Source: Emiliania huxleyi CCMP1516 (Eukaryota > Haptophyta > Isochrysidales > Noelaerhabdaceae). From it: a stretch of 64,000 nucleotides of DNA. The number at the start of each line of letters is the position of its first letter. The first letter of the stretch is position 1. The notes under the pieces were generated by a model. The model had not been told where the DNA came from. It saw only the letters and a program-made list of their open reading frames with translations, and did no database searches. Of the stretch, positions 39,735 through 49,702 are shown piece by piece. The stretch is from contig NW_005200517.1 in NCBI RefSeq assembly GCF_000372725.1, forward strand, positions 100,660-164,659, read 5' to 3'. Made by a program: the position numbers and the translations under genes.

Positions 39735-41476
39735 ACCGCGGTCGTGCATGGTCGTGAGCGCCGAGAGCGCCTGCTGTAGCAGCCGGCTGACGTGCGCCTC
39801 GTTGTACTCGTCGTCGTCGAGCCGGCCGCCAGAGCTGAAGTGCGCGACGACGTGATCGTACAGCGTCCCGTAGGGCAGCAACTCCATCACCACCACCATC
39901 CGGCGAGGCTCGTCGTAAAAGTTGAAGACGGAGCAGATGTTGGGGTGGTAGTCAACCTGCCGCTGCAAATCTACCTCCTTCCTCAGCCGAGCCTTTGCGT
40001 TCCGCGAGAGCCCCACCTTGCTGATCAGCTTGGCCGCCATCCGCTCGCCCGACTGGAGGCACGTAACCGCATGGACCACCCCTTGACCTCCCTCGCCCAG
40101 CATGTCGCCGAGCTCGTACCGCTCCTCGAAATGGACTCGACTGCTCTCGAACGCATGCACCGCCGCCGACTTTCGGTGGCGGGAGAGGTGCGAGCGCCAC
40201 AGGTCGCGGCTCCGACGGGCGCTGTCGGTGGCGCGCGCGCTCTCTGCGCCGCTAACAGAGGCTCGGTGCTGCGCGCTCTCGCGGGCGTTGACGAGCGCGG
40301 TGATGAGCAAGTTGCGCAGTGCGGTGGTGATCGCGGTCTGGCTCTCGCCAAAGTGGAGCAGCAGCTCGCGCTCCACGAGCGCGCCGCAGCAGATACTGCT
40401 TCCCGACCGGCCTCTACCAGTGATGCAGACGGCGAGGCCAAGTGGAGAGATGCCTGGGAAGGAGGTGGGCACGGCGCTGCCGACGCCACTGAGGTCAAAG
40501 TTCTCGGTGCCCGGCTCGGTGATGGAAGTTTCCTCCGCCTCGCGCGCCGCGTCGCGGTCTTGGAAGAAAACGAGCCGGTATGGCGTGATGACAACCCACC
40601 GCGAGCGCCACGTGCCGAGCCAGCGGCTCTTCTTGTGCACGTACCCCTCGAAGAGGACCCACTCGGAGCGCGAGGTGCGCAACGAGTTGAGGTCGTCGCT
40701 CGCCTCGCTGACTGAGTCGTTCACCGAGGCCGAGAGCCCGTCCGGCGAGTGCGAGTAGTGCGTCGAGTGCGAGCGATGCGAGTGGTGGTGGTGCGACTCG
40801 TGCTCGAGCGCAGCGAGGAAGACGTCGCTCGTGGCCGGCTGAGAAAAGTGGTGGAAGGAGATCTGCGTGGCTGATCGCAGCGCCTCGAGCGACGTCGCCG
40901 CGACGCAGTCCGTAAGCGTCACGACGTGCAGCCCCTTGTCGAAGGCGGTGCGCATAGTCGACTCAACACAGACGTTGGCGAGGAAGCCACATAGCCCAAC
41001 GGTGCTGATGGAGTACTCCTGCAAGATTGCCTCGAGGTTGGTGCCCGTGAAGCAATCAAGGCCCTGTTTGTTCTGCAGCACCACATCCTACGACCCGGGG
41101 AGGGAGGGTGTACCGTGGTGCGGCAAAAGAAGGGTGTGATACGGCTGATGGCTCAAGCCTGGTCGTGCACCGGGACAGACATCTCGGCGCCCCATGAGCC
41201 GCGCAAGAAGAGGCCGCGATAGAGGCCGGTCATCATGCCAGCACGTGCGTCGGCAGAAGCGACCTTTGGGTCGACCACATTTGGACAGTGGATGATTAGC
41301 ACACCTCGCTCGCGCGCGCCAGCGATAAGCTCAAGGCTTTTCTGAAGCATGCGCGTGGCCTCCAGCACGACTCGCACGGAGGCATACAGCCCGCCCCGCG
41401 GGTCCGTGAATTCATTCTGGTACTCAATCAGCAGCAGGGCAGTGGTCCGCCGCGAAATGTGAAGCTTTGGTGACAT
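39102..41476 (-). CDS. Fusion: isochorismatase-like hydrolase, PH domain, Ser/Thr protein kinase
   Basis: Exon 1 41476-41159 and exon 2 41087-39102 join in phase 0 across a 71-bp GC-AG intron, giving 767 residues. Residues 1-200 are an isochorismatase-type cysteine hydrolase: LLLIEYQNEF (Glu replaces the usual Asp), K114 in LQNKQGLDCF and C147 in GFLANVCVESTMRTA. A His-rich linker leads to a PH domain (about 249-365; FEGYVHKKSRWLGTWRSRWV). A kinase (430-703) follows: GEGGQG, K460, HRDLKPEN (D563), DFG (587-589), GTPGYTAPEVL; it resembles the CaMK group. All catalytic kinase residues are present. The exon junction falls inside the hydrolase, so the domains belong to one gene. Confidence 0.85.
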
Positions 41477-41847
41477 ATTGTCCCTCGTTTACGCGGGAGG
41501 GGCCGGCTGCGGTGGACGTCTTCAAGACCTCCTTCGAAAAAAGATTCGTTTTCACCGATTGTTCTTCACCTTCCTACCTAACCTAACCTAACGCCAATCA
41601 TCCGGCCCGCTGCGCTTCTTAGCTCCCCGGCGGCCCTGGGTGTGCGGTTACCGACTGCACTCCAAGAGCAAGTGCTCCAACACCAAGTGCGGGTCCAAGC
41701 TCCAACTCCAAGGACCAAGCCGCAAGAGCGGTCCATCGTCAAAAGGTTCGTTTGAAACTGTGAGGTGCGAAATCTCTGAGTCTGACCCTGTTGGGTGGTG
41801 GCGGCGTGCCGTAGCTCCTCCCAGCCCTAGTTTGTTGTCAGATGTCT
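41477..41847. other. Intergenic with partial R1 repeat
   Basis: A partial R1 copy lies at 41588-41700, preceded by ACCTAACCTAACCTAACG near 41575-41592. Nothing coding. Confidence 0.6.
41588..41700 (+). repeat. Dispersed repeat family R1, partial copy
   Basis: Carries ATCATCCGGCCCGCTG, AGCTCCCCGG and GACTGCACTCCAAG. Confidence 0.7.
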
Positions 41848-43062
41848 TCAGTTCCCCTGTGTCGCCCTCCTCTTCTTCTTTCGGATCGCTCGCGCCGCCT
41901 CTGGCTTGTGCGGAAGGGCGCCGCGAGCCGAGCCCTGCCGCCCCCCTGGCCCCTCCCCCGCTTCTTCCGTGCCCTCCTCGCTGCCGGCCCCCACCTCGTT
42001 CGCGCCCGCACGGAGCGAGCCGGCCGCCTCGAGCCTCTGCAGGAGCGCGCGGTGCGCCTCGAGGAGCCGCGCCACCTCCGCCGCCGCCGGGAGGGCAGCG
42101 CCGCCGCCGTCAGCCGTGTTGCCGTCGGCGTGCAGGCCCAGAGCCCGCAGCCACGCGTGCACTATCTCGCGCTCGGCGCGCCGCCACGCCTTGTGCTGCT
42201 CGTCGCTGAGCGCCAGCCGGTCCTGCACGAGCGGCAGCAGGCGCCCTCTTTCGTGGAGCAGGAGCAGCTCCGCGAGGGCGGGCGCCGAGTGCTGCACGCC
42301 GCCCCGCAGCGACACCCCGAGCAGCGGAGGAGCGGGCTCGCCGCGTTCGCCGCCCAGCGCCGCCGCCAGCCGTTCTTGCCACCGCCGAGGCACGCCCGAC
42401 GGGCCGCCCACACACAACAGCAGGTCGCTCACGCCGCACCCTCGCAGCGACGCCGCCAGCGCGCCGGCGGCTGTTGTGTGCTCGAGTGGCGGCGCCGCGG
42501 CGTCCAGAAGCAGGGCAACGACGCGACCGCCGGCGGCGCGGGCCCTCACGGCCGCCGCCCACCCCGCCACCCACGCCCACATGCACTCGGGAGAGCCGTC
42601 GGGCGCAACCTCGAGCGGCGCGTGGGAGACGCCCGACGCCGCAGGCAGCTCGCCCGAGGCGGCGCGCAGCGCTGCGCCGATCACGACCGCCTCAGTGGCG
42701 CGCTTCGTGCCACGCTCACTCAGCCACCCGCCAAACTCGGCCAGGCTGTACCGGATCACTGCACGCGGAGAGACGAGCGCAAACTGAGCGACGGAGGGCC
42801 GGAAGAGAGCGCCCTCGGAGCAGCACATGCGCAGTGCCGTCTGCATGTTGTCCAGACGGCCACGCCATGCGTCGGCCACGCCACCGCACGCAGCACACAG
42901 CGCCGGCCCGCGCCCGCGCTCGTTGAGGTGCACGCCCGGAGAGCGCAAGCCGTCGCTGCCTCGCTGGTCCTCGGCGGTCTCGAGGTAGAGGACGTGCACG
43001 AGAGTGGCTGAGGAAGGCTTGTTCGACCGAGGAGGCCTGGAGCCTCGTTGCTTCCGCTTCAT
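41848..43062 (-). CDS. Possible SPOUT-like RNA methyltransferase, weakly supported
   Basis: ATG at 43062 gives 404 residues with a basic start (MKRKQRGSRPPRSNK). The middle has a Rossmann-like alternation and VSDLLLCVGGPSGVPRRWQE, then LRGGVQHSAPALAELLLLHE. A GG(P/x)SG loop followed by a helix-rich, trefoil-like C-terminus is reminiscent of SPOUT methyltransferases, but no motif is decisive. The C-terminal 100 residues are Ala/Glu/Gly-rich, ending in RKKKRRATQ, which may target the nucleus. It is certainly more protein-like than the opposite strand. No intron found. Confidence 0.5.
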   Translation of the reverse strand: MKRKQRGSRPPRSNKPSSATLVHVLYLETAEDQRGSDGLRSPGVHLNERGRGPALCAACGGVADAWRGRLDNMQTALRMCCSEGALFRPSVAQFALVSPRAVIRYSLAEFGGWLSERGTKRATEAVVIGAALRAASGELPAASGVSHAPLEVAPDGSPECMWAWVAGWAAAVRARAAGGRVVALLLDAAAPPLEHTTAAGALAASLRGCGVSDLLLCVGGPSGVPRRWQERLAAALGGERGEPAPPLLGVSLRGGVQHSAPALAELLLLHERGRLLPLVQDRLALSDEQHKAWRRAEREIVHAWLRALGLHADGNTADGGGAALPAAAEVARLLEAHRALLQRLEAAGSLRAGANEVGAGSEEGTEEAGEGPGGRQGSARGALPHKPEAARAIRKKKRRATQGN

Positions 43063-44149
43063 GGTGCAGTGGGGGAGGGGTCCGAGGGGGGGGGTGGTGC
43101 CGTGGGGAGACAGCGGGTCGGCCGGCGGACCGGAAGGCCGGGGCCGGAGGGCCCCGGGGTGAGGCCTGGAGCCAACTGTCTGGGGAGGTGAGAGTCGAGC
43201 TGACTCGGCCTCTGCGAGTGGAATCGGGCCGTGCGAGCCCACCGCGCACCGGGCGTAGACCCGTCGCGGCGGCGGCTGGACCGCCGTGATCTACGACAAG
43301 AGGGACCGTGCCTTCCCGAGCTTAGTGAGGAGCCGGAGGAGGGGGAGGGCGAGCCGAGAACGATAGAGAGGCCGCGGATGCGGGCGACTCGCCGACCAGG
43401 GAGCCTGCAGGGAGAGCCGGCCCGACCTCCCGGGGAGGGGTGGCGACGAGACACGATGCCGCCGCCCTCGCCCGGGGAGGCCCCGCCCGGGCTGTCAGCT
43501 CCCTCGGAGCCAATGGGGCTAGCCGGCGGAGGTGGGGCGGGGGGCCGCCTCCGAAGAAGAGACATCAAAAACGAGTTCAGAGGCAGTGGGGCGACGCCCG
43601 AAAAGCGAGCAAGAGACCGAACCAGACCGAAGATTCGCCCTGATGGGTGCGGGACGAGGCCCCCGCGCCGGGGAGCCGCCGCGCAGCCGGGCAGTGTACA
43701 CGTTAAGTAGTCGTGTGTGTACGTGACGGGTGGTGTCCGGTAGTGTCCGTGACCGTGTCCACTAGCTCCGAGTAGAGGGGGCGTTCTGCAGTTAAGGGGA
43801 AACCCGGTACACGGAGCCCTCTCGGAGACCCGTGTTTACTTTACGGCCCTTTCCCCGCGAACGCGCACCCCCTGGGCTAGGGCTCTCTTGCCCGCAACCC
43901 GATACCGATCATCCGGCCCGCTGGGTGCGCTTCTTATAGCTCCCCGGCCCTGGGGATGTGAGGTTAATGACTGCACTCCAAGTGTAGGCCGGTCGCTCCC
44001 CCGTCTTTAGACCCTGTTGAGTCGTTCCGGAACTTGAAGTTGACGCATCACAAAGAACCCAAATCCGACCCTGCCAACCGAGCAAGCCCATGGGGGACGC
44101 GAGGTCTTGCTCCACCTTCTCGGCGCTCGCGTCGCCCAACCTGAGAGCC
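43063..44149. other. Intergenic with complete R1 repeat
   Basis: The stretch upstream of 41848-43062 is GC-rich without a protein-like frame. A complete R1 copy is at 43764-43985. Confidence 0.5.
43764..43985 (+). repeat. Dispersed repeat family R1, complete copy (222 bp)
   Basis: Alignable end to end with 60869-61101: AGCTCCGAGTAGAGGGGGCG, CAGTTAAGGGGAAACCCGGT, GTGTTTACTTTACGGCCCTT, ATCATCCGGCCCGCTGGG, then TGACTGCACTCCAAGTG. No A/B box or obvious poly-A end. Confidence 0.8.
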
Positions 44150-44275
44150 TCAGCCGCCATGCCGGGGCACATCTTGACCGGAGCGACTCAACAGGTGGTG
44201 GCGCGGAGCCACGGCGAAGGACGCAAGCGCCGACGTGCCGACGGCGCCGAAGAGAAGCACAGCTTTCAGCAGCAT
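44150..44275 (-). CDS. Possible first exon encoding a signal peptide
   Basis: ATG at 44275 gives MLLKAVLLFGAVGTSALASF, a textbook signal peptide, then stops after 41 codons. An adjacent frame (43909-44172) continues with an acidic, protein-like stretch before running into repeat R1. A splice in 44150-44215 could join them but I could not place it. Confidence 0.3.
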   Translation of the reverse strand: MLLKAVLLFGAVGTSALASFAVAPRHHLLSRSGQDVPRHGG

Positions 44276-44565
44276 TCAGTTGTGCCACAAAAAGAAGTTT
44301 ATACTCCCAGTGTCGTGCAAAAAAGAATTCAATGAGCTTCTAAGCCGCGCGTGGACACTAGAGGAGCCGGGGCCCGGTTTCCGCAGTGCTCTGCGCGGCG
44401 CATGGTGCCTCCGGACATTCGACTTGGACATTCGTCGGTCGACTTAGGTCGCCTTTTCCTTGAATACCCCTGAATGAAGGAAAACTTCCGCGCCCCAACC
44501 TACTAACCTATCACAACGCACCTCGTGCACGGCCTACTCCACTCCCGCGCCGTCCCGCGCCGTCC

Positions 44566-45280
44566 TCACTTGAGCGTGCTGAGGTACGCCACCACGTCCA
44601 CTCGGTCCTTCTCCTTCTTGAAGCCCGGGAAGGCCATCGAGGTGCCCTTGACCACCTCCTTTGGCTTGGCCAGGAAAGAGAGCATCGTCTCCTCAGTCCA
44701 GGTCGAGTTGAAGCTCGACATCGCCTTGGTGTACTTGTACTGCGGTTGGCGATACGGGGCGTGAGCGGACGCGCGGACGGAAGCGAGCAGGGGGCAGGGG
44801 ACCGCCGGGCTGGGGCGCGGCTGGCGGCGGCACCGCTTTGTCGTGCGCCGTCTGCGCGCCGATGATGCTGTAGAGGTTGGGGCCCTGCTTGCTGGGTCCG
44901 CCCTCGTTGCAAGTGTGACACGCGGCGCACTTCGCCTTGAACAGGGTGGCTCCCCTCGCGGTGTCGGCAGGCTCTGCCGGCGCACTCGCCGCCGCCGGCG
45001 CGTCTTTTGCCGTCGTCTCTGGAGCCTTGGCCGCCTTGTCGGGCGGCTTCTCGGTCTTCTTCTTCTTCTTCGGCTTGGACGCTGCTGGCGGCGCGGCGGC
45101 CGGCTGGGACTCGCCATTCTCCTTGTCCCACTCTTGCGAGGCATGCAGCCGGGCCTCATCGTGCAGCTTAGCGAGGAGAACCTCCTGGCGCATCCTCGCC
45201 TGCCGCGCTCGGATCAGGGCCTCGGTGTCCTGGCCAATACCCGTGGCGCCCGAGGCAGCCGCAGAGACCACACCGCCCAT
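44566..45280 (-). CDS. Cytochrome c with a long N-terminal extension, 2 exons
   Basis: Exon 1 45280-44837 and exon 2 44739-44566 join across a 97-bp GC-AG intron to 205 residues, against about 105-112 for mitochondrial cytochrome c. The cytochrome part (residues about 106-205) has the haem site CAACH (118-122), [17 protein letters not shown]162, the axial Met (M183) in GTSMAFPGF and a final helix [10 protein letters not shown]. The first 105 residues are an added domain: [11 protein letters not shown], a charged helix ([20 protein letters not shown]) and Pro/Ala/Lys-rich sequence. The start MGGVVS fits N-myristoylation poorly but the CDS needs no upstream exon. Role in respiration is inferred from the haem fold only. 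Confidence 0.8.
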
Positions 45281-46194
45281 GGCACAGACCGAGGTGTCCG
45301 CCGGCGTACCAGGTAGACCCCGGGGGACAGGAATCGCGGAAATGTCGGCAAGGCGTGGTGCATTTTTTCTTTTCCCCCTTCCCACCATCCTACATTCATA
45401 CATACCACGCCGTGGTTTCTTAGCTCCGGCCGGCACTCAGGCCAGAGCCGCCGTAAGGAGTTTTATTGTTTCTCTAGGCACGGCGGCACGGACGGGACTG
45501 GCTGTGTTAGTGCCAGCCAGTGCGCGCCAGCCAGTCAGTCCCGCCCGCGCGCGTGATAGTGTCGTGCAAGGGAGTTTGGTTGTACGTTTACTCGAGGAGA
45601 GGTCAGCTGCGGTCCGATCCGAGGGCGATGGCCGATGCCAGAGTCTGCCGCCGAGTCGGCTCTCTGGATGACGGGCAACACAAAACCAACATGGACGGGA
45701 AGACGCACACACACGCCTCCATCCACTCGCACTCCACTCAGAACACCGCAGACTTGAAAAGTGACAAGTGTGCGCGCCGCAGCGCGCAGGCGAGGAAGGA
45801 GCCCCTTCGGAATGGGGGTGAGGAGGCAACCCCTCCGGCTACGACAAGATGCTTGCACGGGATCTGTGGTCCTCACGGGGATGACCCGTCTCCTCCACGC
45901 AGATCGAGACGAAGGGACGGCCGAGCAGTATTCGTTCATTAATATGTAATTAATTGATGCATTTTGAGGAAAACGGACAATTAATCAGATGGAAGCAGGA
46001 AGCTTCCATCCCGGCGGCGTGGTTCGAATCCACACAAGCCGAAGGTGATGGGTTCGCGAGTCTGGAGGTCTCGGAAGCCCACCCATTGAGGGGAAGTGAG
46101 AACTCCTCCGCCCACCCTGATCATGCTGAACAAGCTCCTCTTGTAGCTCGATCGGTCACACCGCCATCACCGCCGACGTCTCCCAGTGAGATGA
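45281..46194. other. Intergenic, no supported gene
   Basis: The motif GTGTTAGTGCCAG with GTGCGCGCCAG recurs here (about 45505-45535) as at 35705 and, inverted, 28275. A short palindrome GAAGCAGGAAGCTTC lies near 45995. Confidence 0.4.
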
Positions 46195-46365
46195 TGGAGA
46201 GGGGGGACGACACCGCTCGATCTACCCTCTGGGGTCCCTCAGCGGCGTGCACCTCGATCCTGTACCGTGTTTGTTATGACCCCCCCCCCAATGAGCACGC
46301 CAGCGAGGGAGGGCGAGACGATCGAGGGGTCCCGTAGAGCTCTACCATGCGGAATCGACCCTATT
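46195..46365 (+). repeat. Dispersed repeat, partner of 5575-5740
   Basis: Matches the reverse complement of 5575-5740 and abuts the element end at 46366, so that element probably inserted into it. Confidence 0.65.
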
Positions 46366-46432
46366 GAGTGCGGGTCAGGAGGCCCTAAAACGGCGGGAGG
46401 GGTAGGGGTGCCGCTGTAGGGGTGTGGAGGGG
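46366..46432 (+). mobile_element. Left end of the G-rich element family
   Basis: GAGTGCGGGTCAGGAGGCCC through GTAGGGGTGTGGAGGGGTC is nearly identical to 5801-5872. The sequence then changes to CTGTCAG arrays, so this is a truncated or rearranged copy. Confidence 0.8.
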
Positions 46433-46830
46433 TCCTGAGCCCTGGCTGTCAGGCTGTCAGGTGCTGTCAGGTGATCTGTCGGGCTGTCGGGCACTGTCAG
46501 GCACTGTCAGGTGCCTCTGTCAGACCAGCTGTCAGGTGCTGTCTCAGTGCTGTCGGGTGCTGTCGGGTGCTTGTCTGACATCAGAGGTGATCTGTAGCTG
46601 TCGGGTGCTGTCGGAGCTGTCGGGTGTTGCTGTCAGACGCTGTCGGAGCTGTCAGAGCTGTCAGGCTGCTGCTGCTGTCAGATCAGTGTCAGACGTAGGG
46701 CCGGTGCTGTCAGGTGCTGTCAGGTGGTGCTGTCGGGGTGCTGTCAGGCTCTGACACACACCTGCCACACTTATGACACTATCACGTATCAAGAGGAGAC
46801 CAGCAAGGACTCTACTGCACATACTCTGTC
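46433..46830 (+). repeat. CTGTCAG heptamer array with shared tail
   Basis: Dozens of CTGTCAG/CTGTCGG units with GGTG spacers to about 46755. A tail (GCTCTGACACACACC, then ACTTATGACACTATCA, AAGAGGAGACCAGCA) follows that is shared with 57297-57385. Confidence 0.8.
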
Positions 46831-47097
46831 TCTATGTACTCTGCCTCCGGTCCCACCATCTTCATGGTGGACGTCGCCATATCTTCTTGTCTGCCGCACT
46901 GAGAGAATAGAAGTAGCAGAGAGGCACGAGGATGGAGTGCTTCTTCAGGTACACCTTGCTGATGATCTGGTAGTTGCTGGTCCAGCGGAAGGCCCCTCCC
47001 CATCGTTGTGTCGCTCGTCAGCTTGTAGTACTTGCACGCTCTGTTCTGGTAGCGGCAAGTGCTCCAAGATGAAGTGCTCCGCGCGCGAAAAAAGAAA

Positions 47098-47190
47098 ATT
47101 CATACGTCTGCGCTTCTTACCTCCCCGGCCCTGGGTGTGCGGTTGCTGACTGCACTCCAAGTTGCTCCAAGTGCAAGTGCCAAGTGCCTT
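47098..47190 (+). repeat. Dispersed repeat family R1, partial copy
   Basis: TGCGCTTCTTACCTCCCCGG and GCTGACTGCACTCCAAG are present. Confidence 0.7.
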
Positions 47191-47295
47191 TACGGCCATC
47201 AGCGGGCAGCGCAATACAGTCGCCGAGGTCCGTGGTTGATACGGAATAACAAGGGGGGGGAAAGCACCGCGGCGGTGCGGGCAACCGGCCAACCG

Positions 47296-49326
47296 CTAGT
47301 CCCCTGCTGCCCCGGCAGCATCCACCTCCATCGCGTCCACACGAGCACAGACCTTCCGCCGCTTCAGCTGGAACTGCACGATAGCTCCTGGCGCGCGCTT
47401 CAGCGCTGCCGCCTCCTTCCCGCCTCCTCCCCCCGCCAGCGCCAGCAGGAGCGGGCCGGCTGCCTCCTCAGGCTCTCGCGCGGCCGCGGGCCGTACCGGC
47501 TCCGGCAGTGCAGGCAGCCCGATCGCGAGCCTCCAACGCCGGATCTCGTCGGCCCGCTCCTCGGGCGATGGCGACGGCGGCGGCTCCACCGGCGGCGGCT
47601 CCGCCTCCTCCACCTCCTCCGCCACCCCACTCGCCGGCGCCTCCGCTGCCTCCGCCGCCGCCGGCGCCTCTGCTGCCGCCCTCTCCTCGAGCCACTCCTT
47701 GAGCTCCGCCTCCTCTGCGCTCGCGACGCTGCGAAGGGCAGGCGCCCTCGCCGGAGAGGGCTGTGCGTGCGCGCCATCCGCCCCCGCCGCCCCCTCACTG
47801 CACGCCGCCGCGCCGCACGCCGCCGCATCCGCCTGGCCTGCCGGAGCCTGGCCGTCCGGCGCGCTGCCTGCCGTCTCTGGTTCGCCGCCTGCGCCGGTGG
47901 GCTGCGCTGCCGCCACGTCCGCTGGCTTGGCCCTCGCCGCACCTGCCGCCGCCGCCGCACCTGCCACGGCCGCCGCCGCCGCCGCCTCCGCCGCCGCCGC
48001 CGCCTCCGCCGCCGCCGCCTCCGCCGCCGCCGCCGCCTCCGCCTCCGCCGCCTCCGCCTCCGCCGCCGCCTCCGCCTCCGCCGCCTCCGCCGCCTCCCTC
48101 GCTCGGGCTCGCTCCTGCGCCGCCAGCCGCTCGGCCGTCACCCTCTCGCGGTGCTCGTCGTTGAGCTTGGCGAGCGCCGCGGCGGTCGGGGGCTGGACGC
48201 TCGGCCGAGGCGGCGGGGGGGGGAGGGGGCGCGGCTTGGGCGTGTAGGCCACGCCCTTCTTGTGCGCCTTCCTCCACTCCTTGATCTCCTGCTTGCTCGG
48301 CTCCCCGTACGCCGGACTCAGCGTCACCGCCGCCTTTGGAACCGCAACCTCGCCGCCGCCGCCGCCGTCGGCGTACTTGACCTTGAGCACCATCCAGTCC
48401 TTCTCGTCGAAGCCGACAAACTCGGCGGCGTGCCATGTGGCGCTCCACTGCCGCCGCGCGAGCCGCTCGCTCAGCTTGCTGCCTCCTCCCTCCTCGGCGA
48501 GCTCCTCGCCCAGCCCGCGCCTCGCCAGCACCGGCTGGCCCGGGAAGTAGACTCGCGCGTTGTTGGCGGGCACCTGCGGGAAGGGCCCCGGACAGGTCTA
48601 GGGAACGTCCCTGTAGGGAAGCAGAACCGTCTTGGCGGGCACCGAGTGGGCGCGCACGGAGAGGGCAGGCACCGACTCGAGCCAGCCGGTGGCGCAGCTG
48701 GCCGGAGGCAGCGGCGAGGGCGCGGCCTGCCACTCCTCTAGCTTGAGCTCGCGGTAAGTCGGCCTTGGAGGGAACCAGACCACGTACCTCTGCTCGTGCG
48801 GCTCGTACTGCACCGCAATCGCAAGCGCGCCCTCGCCCAGCGAGCCATCCGAGCCGCTGCCGCCGGCGCCGCCGAGCGAGGCGAAGGCGCCGACCTCTGC
48901 GGCGCGCCGCATCGCGGCGGGCCCGGGCTCGGCCACCACGAAGCGCGAGACCAGGCAGAACGGGTCGGTGTGTGGCGCCGCCACCGAGCGGACAAAGGTG
49001 CGCCGCAGCAGCGCGCCCTTGTCGTCCTCCTTGTGGACCAGGCCGTGCGTCAGGCGGCGAAAGCCGTCGTCGACCTTGTGCTCCATCTCCTTGGTCATGT
49101 GCAGCACGTACTCGGCGAGCAGGTCGACCGGCGAGATTTGGAGCGACGCCGAGCGGCCGTCTGCAATCGCCCGGAACATCTCCTGCTTCCCCTTCCGCGG
49201 CTGGCCTTTCTGCCGGATGGTCTTATCGCCCTTGTCTTCGTACTCGGGCCAGAAGCGGCCAACGTCCCAGAGGTGCGACCGCCGCGGTAGCGTCGCCTTG
49301 AGCCTGACAGTGCTGTACTCAGACAT
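47296..49326 (-). CDS. Low-complexity protein with tudor/agenet-like segments, 2 exons
   Basis: Exon 1 49326-48643 and exon 2 48573-47296 join in phase 0 across a 69-bp GT-AG intron, giving 653 residues. Exon 1 is a compact domain (MSEYSTVRLKATLPRRSHLW ... LLAEYVLHMTKEMEHKV) with a strand pattern YEPHEQRYVVWFPPRPTYRE. Exon 2 begins VPANNARVYFPGQPVLARR and has WSATWHAAEFVGFDEKDWMV and LKVKYADGG, which resemble tudor/agenet strands. The remainder is a long Ala/Glu helix encoded by GCC-rich repeats and a Pro-rich tail with nuclear-type KRAPGAIVQFQLKRRK. A chromatin role is plausible but not shown. The intron begins with the same 11 bases as exon 2. Confidence 0.65.
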
Positions 49327-49356
49327 CGAAGATGTCAAGCCGCGAGGGACACCCTG

Positions 49357-49570
49357 GGGTTCCGGCTCCTCCCGGATAGGGGCTCTGGGCGCACTGGCTG
49401 GCCCCTCCCAGATAGGTAGGTAGGTTGGTCTTGTTTCGCCCAAAAGGGCCCTGCAATAGGTAGGTACCCCCTATTTTCATCCTTTGCGGCCTGGGGATAG
49501 GTAGGTAGGTAGGGCGTTTTGGCGCGAGTCAGTGGGCACAGACCCCCTATCCAGCTAGGAGCCGGAACCC
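49357..49570. mobile_element. MITE family M2, short copy (214 bp)
   Basis: Ends GGGTTCCGGCTCCT and complement at 49357 and 49570, with GGATAGGGG next; contains TAGG microsatellites. Lies 31 bp from the start codon of the tudor-like gene, so it sits in its leader or promoter. Confidence 0.75.
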
Positions 49571-49702
49571 TGCCTGGCAGGAAAAGAAAGTAAAATTTCT
49601 TCCTTTCTAGTTTCTTTGATTTCAAATGAAAACAGAGAACAGAAATATTACGTGTATTTGGAATGATTTTACTATTGTCAGGAGCGCGCGTAACTCTCCT
49701 CT

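Noticed and set aside
41575-41592. Telomere-like CCTAACCTAACCTAAC
   Set aside because: Only three short units in a gene-flanking region; not a telomere tract.
45990-46045. tRNA-like TTCGAATCC box
   Set aside because: A T-arm-like hairpin is present, but no matching acceptor stem, D-arm or anticodon arm lies upstream.
47059-48741. A 560-codon plus-strand ORF with long Arg runs
   Set aside because: It is the reverse of the Ala/Glu-rich minus-strand gene; poly-Arg arises from GCC repeats.
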